In this document: one piece after another, positions 35,242 to 43,935 of the stretch
How the letters are laid out: every line of letters begins with the position of its first letter
Position numbering within the stretch: the stretch's first letter is position 1
Source: Rhizobium sp. SG_E_25_P2
GTDB lineage: Bacteria > Pseudomonadota > Alphaproteobacteria > Rhizobiales > Rhizobiaceae
DNA: 64,000 nucleotides
Direction of reading: 5' to 3'
NCBI RefSeq assembly: GCF_029892285.1
Contig: NZ_JARXVM010000005.1
Coordinates: forward strand, 186,001-250,000
The notes under the pieces: generated by a model
Database searches by the model: none
The model's input: the letters and a program-made list of their open reading frames with translations, nothing else
Told to the model about the DNA's origin: nothing
Translations under genes and position numbers: made by a program

Positions 35242-36157
35242 GCCCTATCGCCCCACCCATCGCCAGCTGGAATATCTCGTCGCTCTGGGCGATGTCAGGC
35301 ATTTCGGCGAGGCGGCCCGGCGCTGCCATGTCTCGCAGCCGACGCTGTCGGTGCAGGTGGCGCTGCTCGAAAAGCAATTGGGCGTCACCCTGATCGATCG
35401 GTCCGCCACGCAGATCGCGCCCACGCCGATCGGCGACGACATCATCGCGGCAGCCCGCACGCTGTTGTTGGGGCTGGACGAGATCGTCGCGCTGGCGTCA
35501 TCGGGCCGGAAAAACCTTGGCGGCCTGATCCGTCTCGGCATTGCGCCGACGGTCGGGCCCTATCTGATGCCCTATTTCCTGCCTGCGCTGCACGCCCGCT
35601 ACCCGGCTTTGAAAGTGTATCTGCGCGAGGACCGTCCGACCGCGCTGGAAGATCGCATCCGCACTGGAGACATCGATTGCGCGCTGGGTCCGCGTCCCCC
35701 AGACGAGAGCAGTTTCGCCTATGCGCCGATCTGCCGGGAAGAGATCATGCTCGGCCTGCCGAGTGGTCACCGTCTCGCCGGACGCGACGAGATCACGCTG
35801 GCCGAACTCTCGGGCGAAACCCTGCTGACGCTCGGGCGCGGCCACCGCCTGTTTGAAAATGTCCGCGGCCTCGCCGAAGCCTCGGGCGCTGTTTTCGCCG
35901 AAAATTACGAAGGCACCAGCCTCGACGCCATCCGCCAGATGGTGGCGATCGACATGGGCATGTCGCTGTTTCCGGAACTCTATATCCGCTCGGAATTTCT
36001 GAAGGAGCAGAATGTCGCGCTCGCCCGCATCCGCGACTGGCCGATCTGGCGCGACATCGGCCTCTACTGGCGCGCCTCAAGCGCCCGCAAGCCGCATTAC
36101 GAGGTGCTGGCGGAGATGGCGCAGGCGACGGCGCGGGATCTGTTGGGGCGGGAGTGA
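35240..36157 (+). CDS. OxyR-like LysR regulator lacking the redox cysteines
   Basis: The 305-residue LysR protein has an N-terminal HTH (LEYLVALGDVRHFGEAARRC, HVSQPTLSVQVALLEKQLGV). The effector domain aligns with OxyR: LAELSGETLLTLGRGHRLFE and YEGTSLDAIRQMVAIDMGMS match the OxyR regions around Cys199 and Cys208. Here the expected cysteines are missing (GHRL where OxyR has GHCL, and RGLAEA where OxyR has GFCFEA). It is therefore unlikely to sense peroxide by a disulfide. The ATG at 35240 follows GAGAGGAG, which lies in the loop of a hairpin. It is divergent from the DUF465 gene. No catalase or peroxidase gene is adjacent. Confidence 0.85.
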   Translation: MPYRPTHRQLEYLVALGDVRHFGEAARRCHVSQPTLSVQVALLEKQLGVTLIDRSATQIAPTPIGDDIIAAARTLLLGLDEIVALASSGRKNLGGLIRLGIAPTVGPYLMPYFLPALHARYPALKVYLREDRPTALEDRIRTGDIDCALGPRPPDESSFAYAPICREEIMLGLPSGHRLAGRDEITLAELSGETLLTLGRGHRLFENVRGLAEASGAVFAENYEGTSLDAIRQMVAIDMGMSLFPELYIRSEFLKEQNVALARIRDWPIWRDIGLYWRASSARKPHYEVLAEMAQATARDLLGRE

Positions 36158-36164
36158 GAGCCGC

Positions 36165-36749
36165 TCACACCCACGCAAGCGTGCCGTCGTCCGCGCGGCG
36201 CAGGATCTTGTCCTGCGGCACGTCCATCTTGGCGGCGGCGTCCTTGTCCAGCGTGCCGGAGAGCTTGAACAGGCAGCGGATCACGCCGCCATGGCAGACG
36301 GCGACGGTGGGGCGGGTGATGGCGCGAAACCAGGAGCCTACCCGCCAGGAGAGGATCTCATAGCTTTCGGCATTGTCGCCCGGCGGGATGAAATCCCATT
36401 TCTGCCGCTTGCGCGCCTTCACTTTGTCTGGCGTGTCGACGGAGATTTCAGCCGAGGTCCGGCCTTCCCAATCGCCGAAGCAGATTTCCTTGAGGCGGTC
36501 CTCGATCTCGTAGGCGAGGGGATCGACGCCGGCGGAGCGGCGCAGGATTTCCATCGTCTCGCGGGCCCGGCCGAGCGGGCTGGAGACGAAGTGGAAGCCG
36601 GTGAGGTCGGCCTCGAGGCGGGCGAGCGCCACGCCGTTTTCGGCCGCCTGCTGGCGGCCGAGATCGTTGAGCGGAATATCCTTCTGGCCCTGAAGCCTCC
36701 ACTCGGCGTTCCAGGCCGTCTGGCCATGGCGGATGATGTAGAGGCTCAC
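36165..36749 (-). CDS. Histidine phosphatase family protein
   Basis: The 194-residue protein has the RHG motif of the phosphoglycerate mutase/acid phosphatase superfamily at its N terminus (LYIIRHGQTAWNAEWRLQGQ). It continues with PLNDLGRQQAAENG, VSSPLGRARETMEI, the acid residue region KEICFGDWEGRTSAE and the second histidine VAVCHGGVIRCLF. The substrate is not known. It starts with GTG, 19 bases after the fabI stop, and is probably co-transcribed with fabI. Confidence 0.85.
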   Translation of the reverse strand: MSLYIIRHGQTAWNAEWRLQGQKDIPLNDLGRQQAAENGVALARLEADLTGFHFVSSPLGRARETMEILRRSAGVDPLAYEIEDRLKEICFGDWEGRTSAEISVDTPDKVKARKRQKWDFIPPGDNAESYEILSWRVGSWFRAITRPTVAVCHGGVIRCLFKLSGTLDKDAAAKMDVPQDKILRRADDGTLAWV

Positions 36750-36768
36750 AGGGGCTCCCGAAAAAGGA

Positions 36769-37587
36769 TCAGTCCTTGACGACGCTGATGTCGGGCGCGT
36801 CCACCGCCTTCATGCCGACGACGTGATAGCCGGAATCGGCGTGGTGGGTTTCACCAGTGACCGAGCGCGACAGATCCGACAGCAGGTAAAGGCCGACATC
36901 GCCGACCTCCTCGATGGTGACGGTGCGACGCAGCGGCGCGTTATACTCGTTCCACTTGAGGATATAGCGGAAATCGCCAATGCCCGAGGCGGCAAGCGTC
37001 TTGATCGGCCCGGCGGAGATCGCGTTGACGCGGATGTTCTTCGGTCCGAGGTCGACGGCGAGATACTTCACGCTGGCTTCCAGAGCAGCCTTGGCGACGC
37101 CCATCACGTTATAATTCGGCATCACCTTTTCGGCGCCGTAATAGGTCAGCGTCACCATCGCGCCGCCATCCGTCATCAGCTTTTCGGCGCGACGGGCGAC
37201 AGAGGTGAAGGAATAGACCGAGATGCGCATGGTCTTGTCGAAATTGCCGGGCGTGGTGTCGACATAGCGGCCGGTCAGCTCGTCCTTGTCGGAAAAGCCG
37301 ATGGCGTGCACCAGAAAGTCGATCTTGCCCCAGATCTTTTCGATCTCGGCGAAGGCTGCGTCGATGCTGGCTTCATCCGACACGTCGCAATCACCGGCGA
37401 CGATTGCGCCGATTTCGGCGGCAAGCGGCTCGACGCGCTTCTTCAACGCTTCACCCTGATAGGTCAGAGCGATTTCGCCGCCCTGCGCATGGATGGCCTT
37501 GGCGATGCCCCAGGCGATCGAACGGTTGTTGGCGACGCCCATGATGACGCCGCGCTTGCCCGCCATCAGTCCGGCAGATTGTACCAT
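36769..37587 (-). CDS. fabI: Enoyl-[acyl-carrier-protein] reductase (NADH) FabI
   Basis: This enzyme reduces the enoyl-ACP double bond in the last step of each fatty acid elongation round. The 272-residue protein has the FabI nucleotide-binding motif MAGKRGVIMGVANNRSIAWG, VHAIGFSDKDELTGRYVDTT, and the catalytic Tyr-x6-Lys in YNVMGVAKAALEASVKYLAV. The C terminus RSVTGETHHADSGYHVVGMK is typical. The ATG at 37587 follows GGAGAGG; the open frame extends to 37668 without a better start. It is the target of triclosan in other species. The histidine phosphatase gene follows downstream. Confidence 0.93.
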   Translation of the reverse strand: MVQSAGLMAGKRGVIMGVANNRSIAWGIAKAIHAQGGEIALTYQGEALKKRVEPLAAEIGAIVAGDCDVSDEASIDAAFAEIEKIWGKIDFLVHAIGFSDKDELTGRYVDTTPGNFDKTMRISVYSFTSVARRAEKLMTDGGAMVTLTYYGAEKVMPNYNVMGVAKAALEASVKYLAVDLGPKNIRVNAISAGPIKTLAASGIGDFRYILKWNEYNAPLRRTVTIEEVGDVGLYLLSDLSRSVTGETHHADSGYHVVGMKAVDAPDISVVKD

Positions 37588-37763
37588 GAAGACCTCTCCA
37601 GATAAGACGAATGTCGAACGCCTATCGCACAGGGAGGATGGCGGTTCAAGCGCCGGCCGCTTCATCAATTGTTTGCAAATGTAAGAATTGTCTATTTGCC
37701 GCCTTCAACCAGCCGCAATAGGCGAACGCGCCGGGATGCACACTGAATTCTTTTACAAAAGCG
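37588..37763. other. Intergenic region between J-domain gene and fabI
   Basis: This 176-base gap presumably holds the fabI promoter. No palindrome, RNA or small gene stands out. Confidence 0.4.
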
Positions 37764-38906
37764 TCACAAATACAGGCCGTTCTTCATCGAACGCATCAAA
37801 TCGATCACTTTTTGGTCCGGATGGTCCCAGAGCAGCACCCGCACCTCGGCGATCAGGTCGCCGCGCTTGTCCTTGGAAATGGGCAGGCCTTTGCCGGCGA
37901 TGCGGGCCCGGTATTGCGAGCCGGACCAGGGTGGAATCGTCACTTTCGCTTCGCCATCCGGCGTCGTCACCGTCGCCTCGCAGCCGAGCACGGCGTTTTC
38001 GATGTCGATGTCGACATAGGTCAGGAGATCGCCGCCGTCCCAGCGGAACCATTTATGCGGCTTGATGCGCAGGGTCGCAACCACGTCGCCGCGCTTCATG
38101 CCGGGCAGGCGGTGGCCATAGCCTTCCACCCTGACCACGCTGCCGTCATGCGCGTTCTCGGGCAGGGGGATGCTGATCATCTTGCCGTCCGGCAGTGTCA
38201 CGGTCGGGTTGAGACGCTTGAGCAGGTCCTCGATGCTCACGGGCGCGTCGAGCACCAGGTCTGGCGCGCGCTCGGGGGCTGTCGCCGGGCGGATCAACCG
38301 CTTGAACACATAGGAGATGAGATCGAGCGCTGGCGAAACCTTGATCTCGCCGCCTTCCGGCTCGGGCTCCGCATTGGGCTGGGCGCGGGTCGCTGCGCGT
38401 TGTTCCGTGCGGGCCTCCGCGCGCGGCTCGGTCTTCGGCTCGACGCGGGGATCGGCCTTCTTGTCGCCGGCCGAAGCGGGCTGTTCGGGGCCTTTTTTGC
38501 CGCCGAACATCTTGGCCAGCACATCCTCGGCGCTTTCATGCTTCTCCGCGCCTTTTTGAGCCTGTTCGGCTTCCACGGCGGCTGCGGCGGCGGCGGCCCG
38601 GGCGCGGGCCGCGCGGGCCTCTGCTTCCATGCGGGCGCGCTCGGCGCGCTGCTCCATGAAGGTCTTTTCCTTGCTGGCGGTGGTCTGGCCGGAGGAGCGG
38701 GCGCGGGCCTGATCGAAGCGGCGCCGCTTTTCGGGATCGCGCAGAATGTCATAGGCTCGGCCGACTTCGCTGAAGCGGCTCGTGGCTGTCGGGTCGTCCG
38801 GATTCTGGTCGGGATGCAACGCCTTGGCGGCGGCTCGCCAAGCAGCCTTGATTTCGTTTTGGTCGGCGTTTCGGCTGACGCCGAGAACCGAATAGGGATC
38901 ACGCAT
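37764..38906 (-). CDS. J-domain protein (DnaJ/CbpA-like, without zinc finger)
   Basis: The 380-residue co-chaperone has an N-terminal J-domain (DPYSVLGVSRNADQNEIKAA, with the HPD motif in ALHPDQNPDDP). It is followed by a long Ala/Arg/Glu-rich linker (about residues 70-190). The C-terminal part is a DnaJ CTD-like beta domain: VSIEDLLKRLNPTVTLPDGK, VEGYGHRLPGMKRGDVVATL and DIDIENAVLGCEATVTTPDG. No CxxCxGxG zinc-finger repeats are present, so it is a class II type like CbpA. It would stimulate DnaK ATPase activity on some substrates. The stop is 176 bases before the fabI start. Confidence 0.85.
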   Translation of the reverse strand: MRDPYSVLGVSRNADQNEIKAAWRAAAKALHPDQNPDDPTATSRFSEVGRAYDILRDPEKRRRFDQARARSSGQTTASKEKTFMEQRAERARMEAEARAARARAAAAAAAVEAEQAQKGAEKHESAEDVLAKMFGGKKGPEQPASAGDKKADPRVEPKTEPRAEARTEQRAATRAQPNAEPEPEGGEIKVSPALDLISYVFKRLIRPATAPERAPDLVLDAPVSIEDLLKRLNPTVTLPDGKMISIPLPENAHDGSVVRVEGYGHRLPGMKRGDVVATLRIKPHKWFRWDGGDLLTYVDIDIENAVLGCEATVTTPDGEAKVTIPPWSGSQYRARIAGKGLPISKDKRGDLIAEVRVLLWDHPDQKVIDLMRSMKNGLYL

Positions 38907-38959
38907 GACTATCCACCCTGACTAACGCCGCCGCCGCCGCCGCTCCTTCAGACGGGCGG

Positions 38960-39418
38960 TCAGTCGGCTTCCTTGAAATTCACGAGACGCCATTCTCCTT
39001 CGTCCACAAGACAGGCCTTGCCCGAAAAATTGGAGATGCCGCGATAGGAATGACGCGTCGTCGTGAATGTCCGGCAGGCAAAGCCGCCATCCGCTTCTTC
39101 CGTGATCGCACTGATAACCCCGGCGCTGCCGGTGTTCGCATTAGCCCAGGGTATGGACGCCGCTCCCATTTTCGTCAGGTCGACCGAACTCACGGCGTTA
39201 CGGACGGTGATTTCGTCCGATTCCTTTTCTGTCGGCGCCGAAGACTTGGGCGCCACTGAATTGGTGGTGAGAGAACGATCGGCGCTGTCGAGGCTCGGCA
39301 TCATGCCGCCGCCGAAGCAGCCCGACAGGCAAACCGGCAACAAAATCATCGCTGCCGTCCGGAGGACGGCGACAAAATGACCCTTTTGGGCGCCGGTTCG
39401 CTTTGATATGTGTCGCAA
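38960..39418 (-). CDS. RT0821/Lpp0805-family surface lipoprotein
   Basis: The protein of about 152 residues has a hydrophobic leader ending in a lipobox (AAMILLPVCLSGC), so it is probably lipidated. The C-terminal part matches the RT0821/Lpp0805 surface-antigen family: GGFACRTFTTTRHSYRGISN, KACLVDEGEWRLVNF. The function is unknown; it is probably an outer-membrane or periplasmic lipoprotein. The frame opens with TTG at 39418 with a weak ribosome site, and the exact start is uncertain. It is divergent from pdxH, with 48 bases between the starts. Confidence 0.75.
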   Translation of the reverse strand: MRHISKRTGAQKGHFVAVLRTAAMILLPVCLSGCFGGGMMPSLDSADRSLTTNSVAPKSSAPTEKESDEITVRNAVSSVDLTKMGAASIPWANANTGSAGVISAITEEADGGFACRTFTTTRHSYRGISNFSGKACLVDEGEWRLVNFKEAD

Positions 39419-39466
39419 CAGCTACGGCCCGATTACTCAAACTTATGATAAGGCATTTGGCGGACT

Positions 39467-40081
39467 ATGAGCGACAATGAGTTAAGAAGCGGTGACTTCA
39501 CCGATGAAAATGAGCCCTTTTCTCTGTTTGGCGCATGGCTGAAGGATGCCGAGGCGGCGGAAGTCAACGATCCCAACGCCTTGGCGCTGGCGACCGTCGA
39601 TGAGGATGGTCTGCCGAATGTCCGCATGGTTCTCCTGAAGGGCTTCGACGCCGACGGTTTCGTGATCTACACCAATTATGAGAGCACGAAGGGTAGGGAG
39701 CTTCTGGGTCAAAAAAAGGCGGCCATGGTGTTTCACTGGAAATCCCTGCACAGGCAGATCCGCATTCGCGGTCCGGTGGAGCCGGTGTCGGACGCCGAGG
39801 CCGACGCCTATTTCGACAGCCGCCCGCGCGGCTCGCGCATCGGCGCCTGGGCGTCCAAGCAATCGCGGCCGCTTGAAGGTCGCTTCGCGCTGGAAAAGGC
39901 GGTGACCGAATACACCGCGAAATTCGGCATCGGCTCCATCCCCCGGCCGGAATACTGGTCGGGTTTCCGCCTGAAGCCGGTGTCGATCGAATTCTGGCAC
40001 GACCGCCCCTTCCGTCTTCACGATCGGGTGGAGTTTATCCGGGCGGACGCGGGTTGGGAGAAGGTGCGGAAATATCCTTGA
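39467..40081 (+). CDS. pdxH: Pyridoxamine 5'-phosphate oxidase
   Basis: This FMN enzyme oxidises pyridoxine or pyridoxamine 5'-phosphate to pyridoxal 5'-phosphate. The 204 residues are of the usual length. Motifs: [77 protein letters not shown], and the C-terminal signature [15 protein letters not shown]. It faces a divergent lipoprotein gene and ends directly next to the stop of the polysaccharide deacetylase gene. Confidence 0.95.
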   Translation: MSDNELRSGDFTDENEPFSLFGAWLKDAEAAEVNDPNALALATVDEDGLPNVRMVLLKGFDADGFVIYTNYESTKGRELLGQKKAAMVFHWKSLHRQIRIRGPVEPVSDAEADAYFDSRPRGSRIGAWASKQSRPLEGRFALEKAVTEYTAKFGIGSIPRPEYWSGFRLKPVSIEFWHDRPFRLHDRVEFIRADAGWEKVRKYP

Positions 40082-41134
40082 TCAGCCCATCAGCTTAAAC
40101 GGCAGCCCCGAGGCCAAAGCGCGCACATAGCGCGCTTTCTGATACAACCCGTTCAACGACACGCGCGGCAGCGCCTGCATGTCGGCCGCTCCGCCGGCGC
40201 GCAGCGTGCCCGGCCGGGTGGTGACTCCAATCAGCCCGTGCCGTTTCAACCGCTCGCGCTCGCGCGGCGACACGGAGCGGGCGTCGCCATAGGGATAGGC
40301 GAAGCTGCGGCAGGGGCGGCCTGTCAGTTCCGCCACATAGGCGGCCGAATCTGCGACTTCGGCCTCGGCTTCGGCGTCGGCCAGACGCGCCAGGCCGCGA
40401 TGGCTGACCGTATGAGCGCCGTATTGGGCGAGGGGATCTCCGGCCAGGTCCAGCAATTCGGCTTTCGTCATCACGAGATCGCGGCAGACTTCGAGCGCAT
40501 CGACGCCGTTGCGAGCGGCCAGCGCATCGATCGCCGCCACGGCTGCCGATTCGTCGATCCGGTTGATGATGTTGGACAAGCGATCGAAGGCCACCTGTTT
40601 CTGGGCGACCGTCGCGGTCGGCAGGTTTTCGATTCCGCGGCCGAAATCGAAGTCGATGCGGTCGACCTGCCGCAACAGCGCGGCGAGCGTTTCCCACCAG
40701 GCGCTATGACTGGCGTCGCTCAATCCCTTGGAGATGAAGATCGTATAGGGCGCGCCATGGGTCGCAAACACCGGCCTGGCATGTAGCGCGTTGTCGCGAA
40801 AGCCGTCGTCGAGCGTGAAACAGGCGAATCGTCGCCCGGTCGGGGGCGCCAGCAGCCTTTCGGCTGCGGCCTCCAGCGAGACGAAATCATAATCAAGTTC
40901 CCGCAGCGCCACCAGCACCGCATCGAGAAAGCCAGGCGTCACGTCGAGAATGCGGTTGGGTTGGAACGCGGCGGCGGAGGCCGGCCGCACATGGTGAAGG
41001 GTGAAAATCAGGCCGTCGCCCGCCGCATCCTTGCCGACGCCGAAGCGCGAAAGAATCGCCGCGAGTTCCAGACCCGCGGTGATGGCGGCCTGTCGGGCGA
41101 CGGGCCTGATCCTGTGAACAATCCCATCGGTCAT
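40082..41134 (-). CDS. Polysaccharide deacetylase family protein
   Basis: The 350-residue protein carries the NodB-homology fold: FACFTLDDGFRDNALHARPV (Asp-Asp motif), AQYGAHTVSHRGLARL (metal-binding H-x3-H), and RSFAYPYGDARSVSPRERER (catalytic base region). Such enzymes deacetylate N- or O-acetyl groups of polysaccharides. There is no obvious signal peptide, so a cytoplasmic role or non-classical export is possible. The substrate is unknown. It is convergent with pdxH with no gap. Confidence 0.85.
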   Translation of the reverse strand: MTDGIVHRIRPVARQAAITAGLELAAILSRFGVGKDAAGDGLIFTLHHVRPASAAAFQPNRILDVTPGFLDAVLVALRELDYDFVSLEAAAERLLAPPTGRRFACFTLDDGFRDNALHARPVFATHGAPYTIFISKGLSDASHSAWWETLAALLRQVDRIDFDFGRGIENLPTATVAQKQVAFDRLSNIINRIDESAAVAAIDALAARNGVDALEVCRDLVMTKAELLDLAGDPLAQYGAHTVSHRGLARLADAEAEAEVADSAAYVAELTGRPCRSFAYPYGDARSVSPRERERLKRHGLIGVTTRPGTLRAGGAADMQALPRVSLNGLYQKARYVRALASGLPFKLMG

Positions 41135-41203
41135 CAGAGATCCATTGAAAAGGAGCGATTGCCTCAGCTTTATCGCTCGGCTGTTAATTGAAGATTGAAA
41201 TTA

Positions 41204-41464
41204 CTACTCGACGATCTGCAGATCGTTGATCACCCGCTTGCCGTCGCTTTCGGTGTAGAACACCACGACCTTCACGCCCTTCTTCAGGCCTTCGAAATTG
41301 AATTCCTCAGGCGCGATATATTTCTTGCCGTCGGCGAGCGTGAGCGTGAGGTTGTTTTCGTCGACGCCTTCGATCACGGCTTCGACATCGGCGCTTTCGG
41401 CGGAGCCGGGCTGCGGCAGGAGAAAGAAAGCTGCTCCTATCAGCATGGCGATGAGAATGCGCAT
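41204..41464 (-). CDS. Secreted DUF1344 domain-containing small protein
   Basis: The 86-residue protein has a signal peptide ([20 protein letters not shown]). The mature part is the DUF1344 beta domain: [50 protein letters not shown]. The function is unknown; the domain is common in Hyphomicrobiales. The ATG at 41464 was chosen because it precedes the signal peptide; the open frame extends much further upstream without a plausible start. It is divergent from aroC. Confidence 0.8.
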   Translation of the reverse strand: MRILIAMLIGAAFFLLPQPGSAESADVEAVIEGVDENNLTLTLADGKKYIAPEEFNFEGLKKGVKVVVFYTESDGKRVINDLQIVE

Positions 41465-41726
41465 TTTCGTCCCCACGAATATGGTCTTCAATAAAAGATG
41501 CATCCTATGTCCCCTGAGAATGTGGCGAAAATTTCCCTCAATTTGGATTTTCCGCAGCCAAAGTGTTAACACGCGCCCCGACCGGCGCAAGCGGCCTTGT
41601 TGGACCCCTGATGCGGATTTGCGATTTCGCGGCGTCGAAAAAGCTTCAAATTTGCCAAATGAGGCTCTATGTGTGCCGGCGGCGCCGTTGCGGCGGACCG
41701 CCATTTCGATCGGAAGAAATCAGTTC
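41465..41726. other. Divergent intergenic region between DUF1344 gene and aroC
   Basis: This 262-base gap contains the 10-base perfect palindrome GTGTTAACAC (41563-41572) and an AT-rich tract near 41525-41555. It should hold both promoters. No small gene or RNA was recognised. Confidence 0.4.
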
Positions 41727-42824
41727 ATGTCGCACAATACTTTCGGCCATCTGTTTCGCGTCACCACCTGGGGGGAGAGCCACGGTCCGGCGCTCGGCTG
41801 TGTGGTCGATGGATGCCCTCCTGGAATTCGCTTCACGCTTGCCGAGATCCAGCACTGGATGGACAAGCGTAAACCCGGCCAGTCGAGCTTCGTTACCCAG
41901 CGCCGCGAGGAGGATCTGGTCAAGGTTCTCTCCGGCGTGATGCCCGAGGCGGACGGCGAGACCTATGTCACGACAGGAACGCCGATTTCGCTGATGATCG
42001 AGAACACCGACCAGCGCTCCAAGGATTACGGCGAAATCGCCCGGCAATATCGTCCCGGCCATGCCGATTACGCCTATGACGTCAAATACGGCGTTCGCGA
42101 CTATCGCGGCGGCGGCCGGTCCTCGGCCCGCGAAACCGCCGCCCGCGTCGCCGCCGGCGGCCTGGCCCGCAAGGTGGTTCCGGGCGTGATCGTGCGCGGC
42201 GCGCTGGTGCAAATCGGCGTCCACAAGATCGACCGCGCCAATTGGGATTGGGCCGAGGTCGACAACAACCCGTTCTTTTGCCCCGACCCGGCCATGGTCC
42301 CGGTCTGGGAGGAGTATCTTTCCGACATTCGCAAGAGAGGCTCCTCCATCGGCGCCGTCATCGAAGTCGTGGCCGAAAATGTGCCGGCCGGCATCGGCGC
42401 GCCGATCTATAGCAAGCTCGATCAGGACATCGCCTCGTTGCTGATGTCGATCAACGCGGTCAAGGGCGTCGAGATCGGCAATGGCTTTGGTGCGGCCGAA
42501 ATCACCGGCGAGGAAAACGCCGATGAAATGCGCATTGGCGCCGACGGCAAGCCGGTCTTCCTGTCCAACAACGCCGGCGGCGTGCTGGGCGGCATCTCGA
42601 CCGGCGAGCCGATCGTGGCGCGCTTTGCAGTGAAGCCCACTTCGTCGATCCTCACCGAGCGCGCCTCCATCGATGCCGAAGGGCGTGAAGTCAATGTTCG
42701 CACCAAGGGCCGCCACGACCCCTGCGTCGGAATCAGGGCGGTGCCTGTCGGCGAGGCGATGCTGGCTTGCGCGATTGCCGATCATTATCTGCGGGACAGA
42801 GGCCAGACGGGCCGTTTGAAATAG
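41727..42824 (+). CDS. aroC: Chorismate synthase
   Basis: This is the last enzyme of the shikimate pathway. It converts 5-enolpyruvylshikimate 3-phosphate to chorismate with reduced FMN. The 365-residue protein has all three signatures: [38 protein letters not shown], and [17 protein letters not shown]. The ATG at 41727 follows CGGAAG; the frame extends upstream to 41298 without homology. ribB follows after 10 bases in the same direction. Confidence 0.96.
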   Translation: MSHNTFGHLFRVTTWGESHGPALGCVVDGCPPGIRFTLAEIQHWMDKRKPGQSSFVTQRREEDLVKVLSGVMPEADGETYVTTGTPISLMIENTDQRSKDYGEIARQYRPGHADYAYDVKYGVRDYRGGGRSSARETAARVAAGGLARKVVPGVIVRGALVQIGVHKIDRANWDWAEVDNNPFFCPDPAMVPVWEEYLSDIRKRGSSIGAVIEVVAENVPAGIGAPIYSKLDQDIASLLMSINAVKGVEIGNGFGAAEITGEENADEMRIGADGKPVFLSNNAGGVLGGISTGEPIVARFAVKPTSSILTERASIDAEGREVNVRTKGRHDPCVGIRAVPVGEAMLACAIADHYLRDRGQTGRLK

Positions 42825-42834
42825 GGAGTAACCA

Positions 42835-43935
42835 ATGGCCTATGACCAGAAGCGCGTCGTCGACGCGATCCGCGCGTTTGAAAAAGGCGAAATCATCGTC
42901 GTCACCGATGACGACGATCGCGAGAACGAAGGCGACCTGATCGTCGCCGCCGTCCATTGCACGCCGGAAAAGATGGCGTTCATCGTGCGCCACACGTCGG
43001 GCATCGTCTGCACGCCGATGCCGCGCGAGGAAGCCAAGCGCCTGAACCTGAACGCCATGGTGGCGGAAAACGACAGCGCCCACACCACGGCCTTTACCGT
43101 CTCGGTGGATTTCAAGCACGGCACGACGACCGGCATTTCGGCCGACGACCGCACGCTGACCGTGCGCAATCTCGCCAATCCCAACGCCTCCGCCTTCGAT
43201 TTCGTCCGTCCCGGCCACATCTTCCCGCTGGTGTCGCGCGAGGGCGGCGTGCTCATGCGTTCTGGCCACACCGAAGCCGCCGTCGACCTCTGCAAGCTTG
43301 CCAGCCTGCCGCCGATCGGCGTGATCAGCGAACTGGTCAATGACGACGGCACGGTGATGCGCGGCCCGCAGGTGGCCTCTTTCGCCGAGCAGCATGACCT
43401 CAAGCAGGTGTCGGTTGCCGATCTCATCGCCTATCGTCAGCGCAAGGAAACGCTGGTCGAGCGTGTGGCGAGCTTCGACGTCGACACCGAATTTGGTCCG
43501 GCCAAGGCGCATGCCTTCACGCTGCCCTGGGATCCCATGCAGCATCTCGCCATCGTCTATGGCGACATCCGCGACGGCGAGGATGTGCTGGTGCGGCTGC
43601 ATACCGAGAATGTCGCAGGCGATGTGTTCAGCGCCGCCCGTCCGGTCAGCAAATTCATGGAAAAGATCGCCAGCGCCAAGCGCGGCGTCATCGTCTATCT
43701 GCGCGAAGGTTCTGTGGGCGTCGGCGCTTCCGAGCATAATCGCAAGATCGGCCATGGCCGCGAAGGCCATGAACAGGCCCAGGCCCGCGACAGCGAATGG
43801 CTGGAAATCGGTCTCGGCGCGCAGATCCTCAAGGATCTCGGCATCAGCTCGATCCAGTTGATGGCGTCGCGCGAGCGTCATTATGTCGGCCTCGAAGGCT
43901 TCGGCATCAAGATCGCCCGGACGGAGCTCACCTGA
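42835..43935 (+). CDS. ribB: 3,4-dihydroxy-2-butanone-4-phosphate synthase with degenerate GTP cyclohydrolase II domain
   Basis: The 366-residue protein has an intact N-terminal RibB domain that makes DHBP from ribulose 5-phosphate: VVTDDDDRENEGDLIVAA, RHTSGIVCTPMPREEAKRL, DFVRPGHIFPLVSREGGVLM and RSGHTEAAVDLCKLA. The C-terminal half is GTP cyclohydrolase II-like, but the zinc and catalytic cysteines are absent: LVRLHTENVAGDVFS stands where active enzymes have HSECLTGD, and no RCDC follows. It resembles the RibBX-type proteins I know from Rhizobiales, so GTP cyclohydrolase II activity is not expected from it. It starts 10 bases after aroC and overlaps the next gene by one base (TGATG). Confidence 0.92.
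   Translation: MAYDQKRVVDAIRAFEKGEIIVVTDDDDRENEGDLIVAAVHCTPEKMAFIVRHTSGIVCTPMPREEAKRLNLNAMVAENDSAHTTAFTVSVDFKHGTTTGISADDRTLTVRNLANPNASAFDFVRPGHIFPLVSREGGVLMRSGHTEAAVDLCKLASLPPIGVISELVNDDGTVMRGPQVASFAEQHDLKQVSVADLIAYRQRKETLVERVASFDVDTEFGPAKAHAFTLPWDPMQHLAIVYGDIRDGEDVLVRLHTENVAGDVFSAARPVSKFMEKIASAKRGVIVYLREGSVGVGASEHNRKIGHGREGHEQAQARDSEWLEIGLGAQILKDLGISSIQLMASRERHYVGLEGFGIKIARTELT

Noticed and set aside
35240-36157. Calling the LysR gene oxyR
   Set aside because: The effector domain is OxyR-like, but the two redox cysteines are absent, so the name would mislead.
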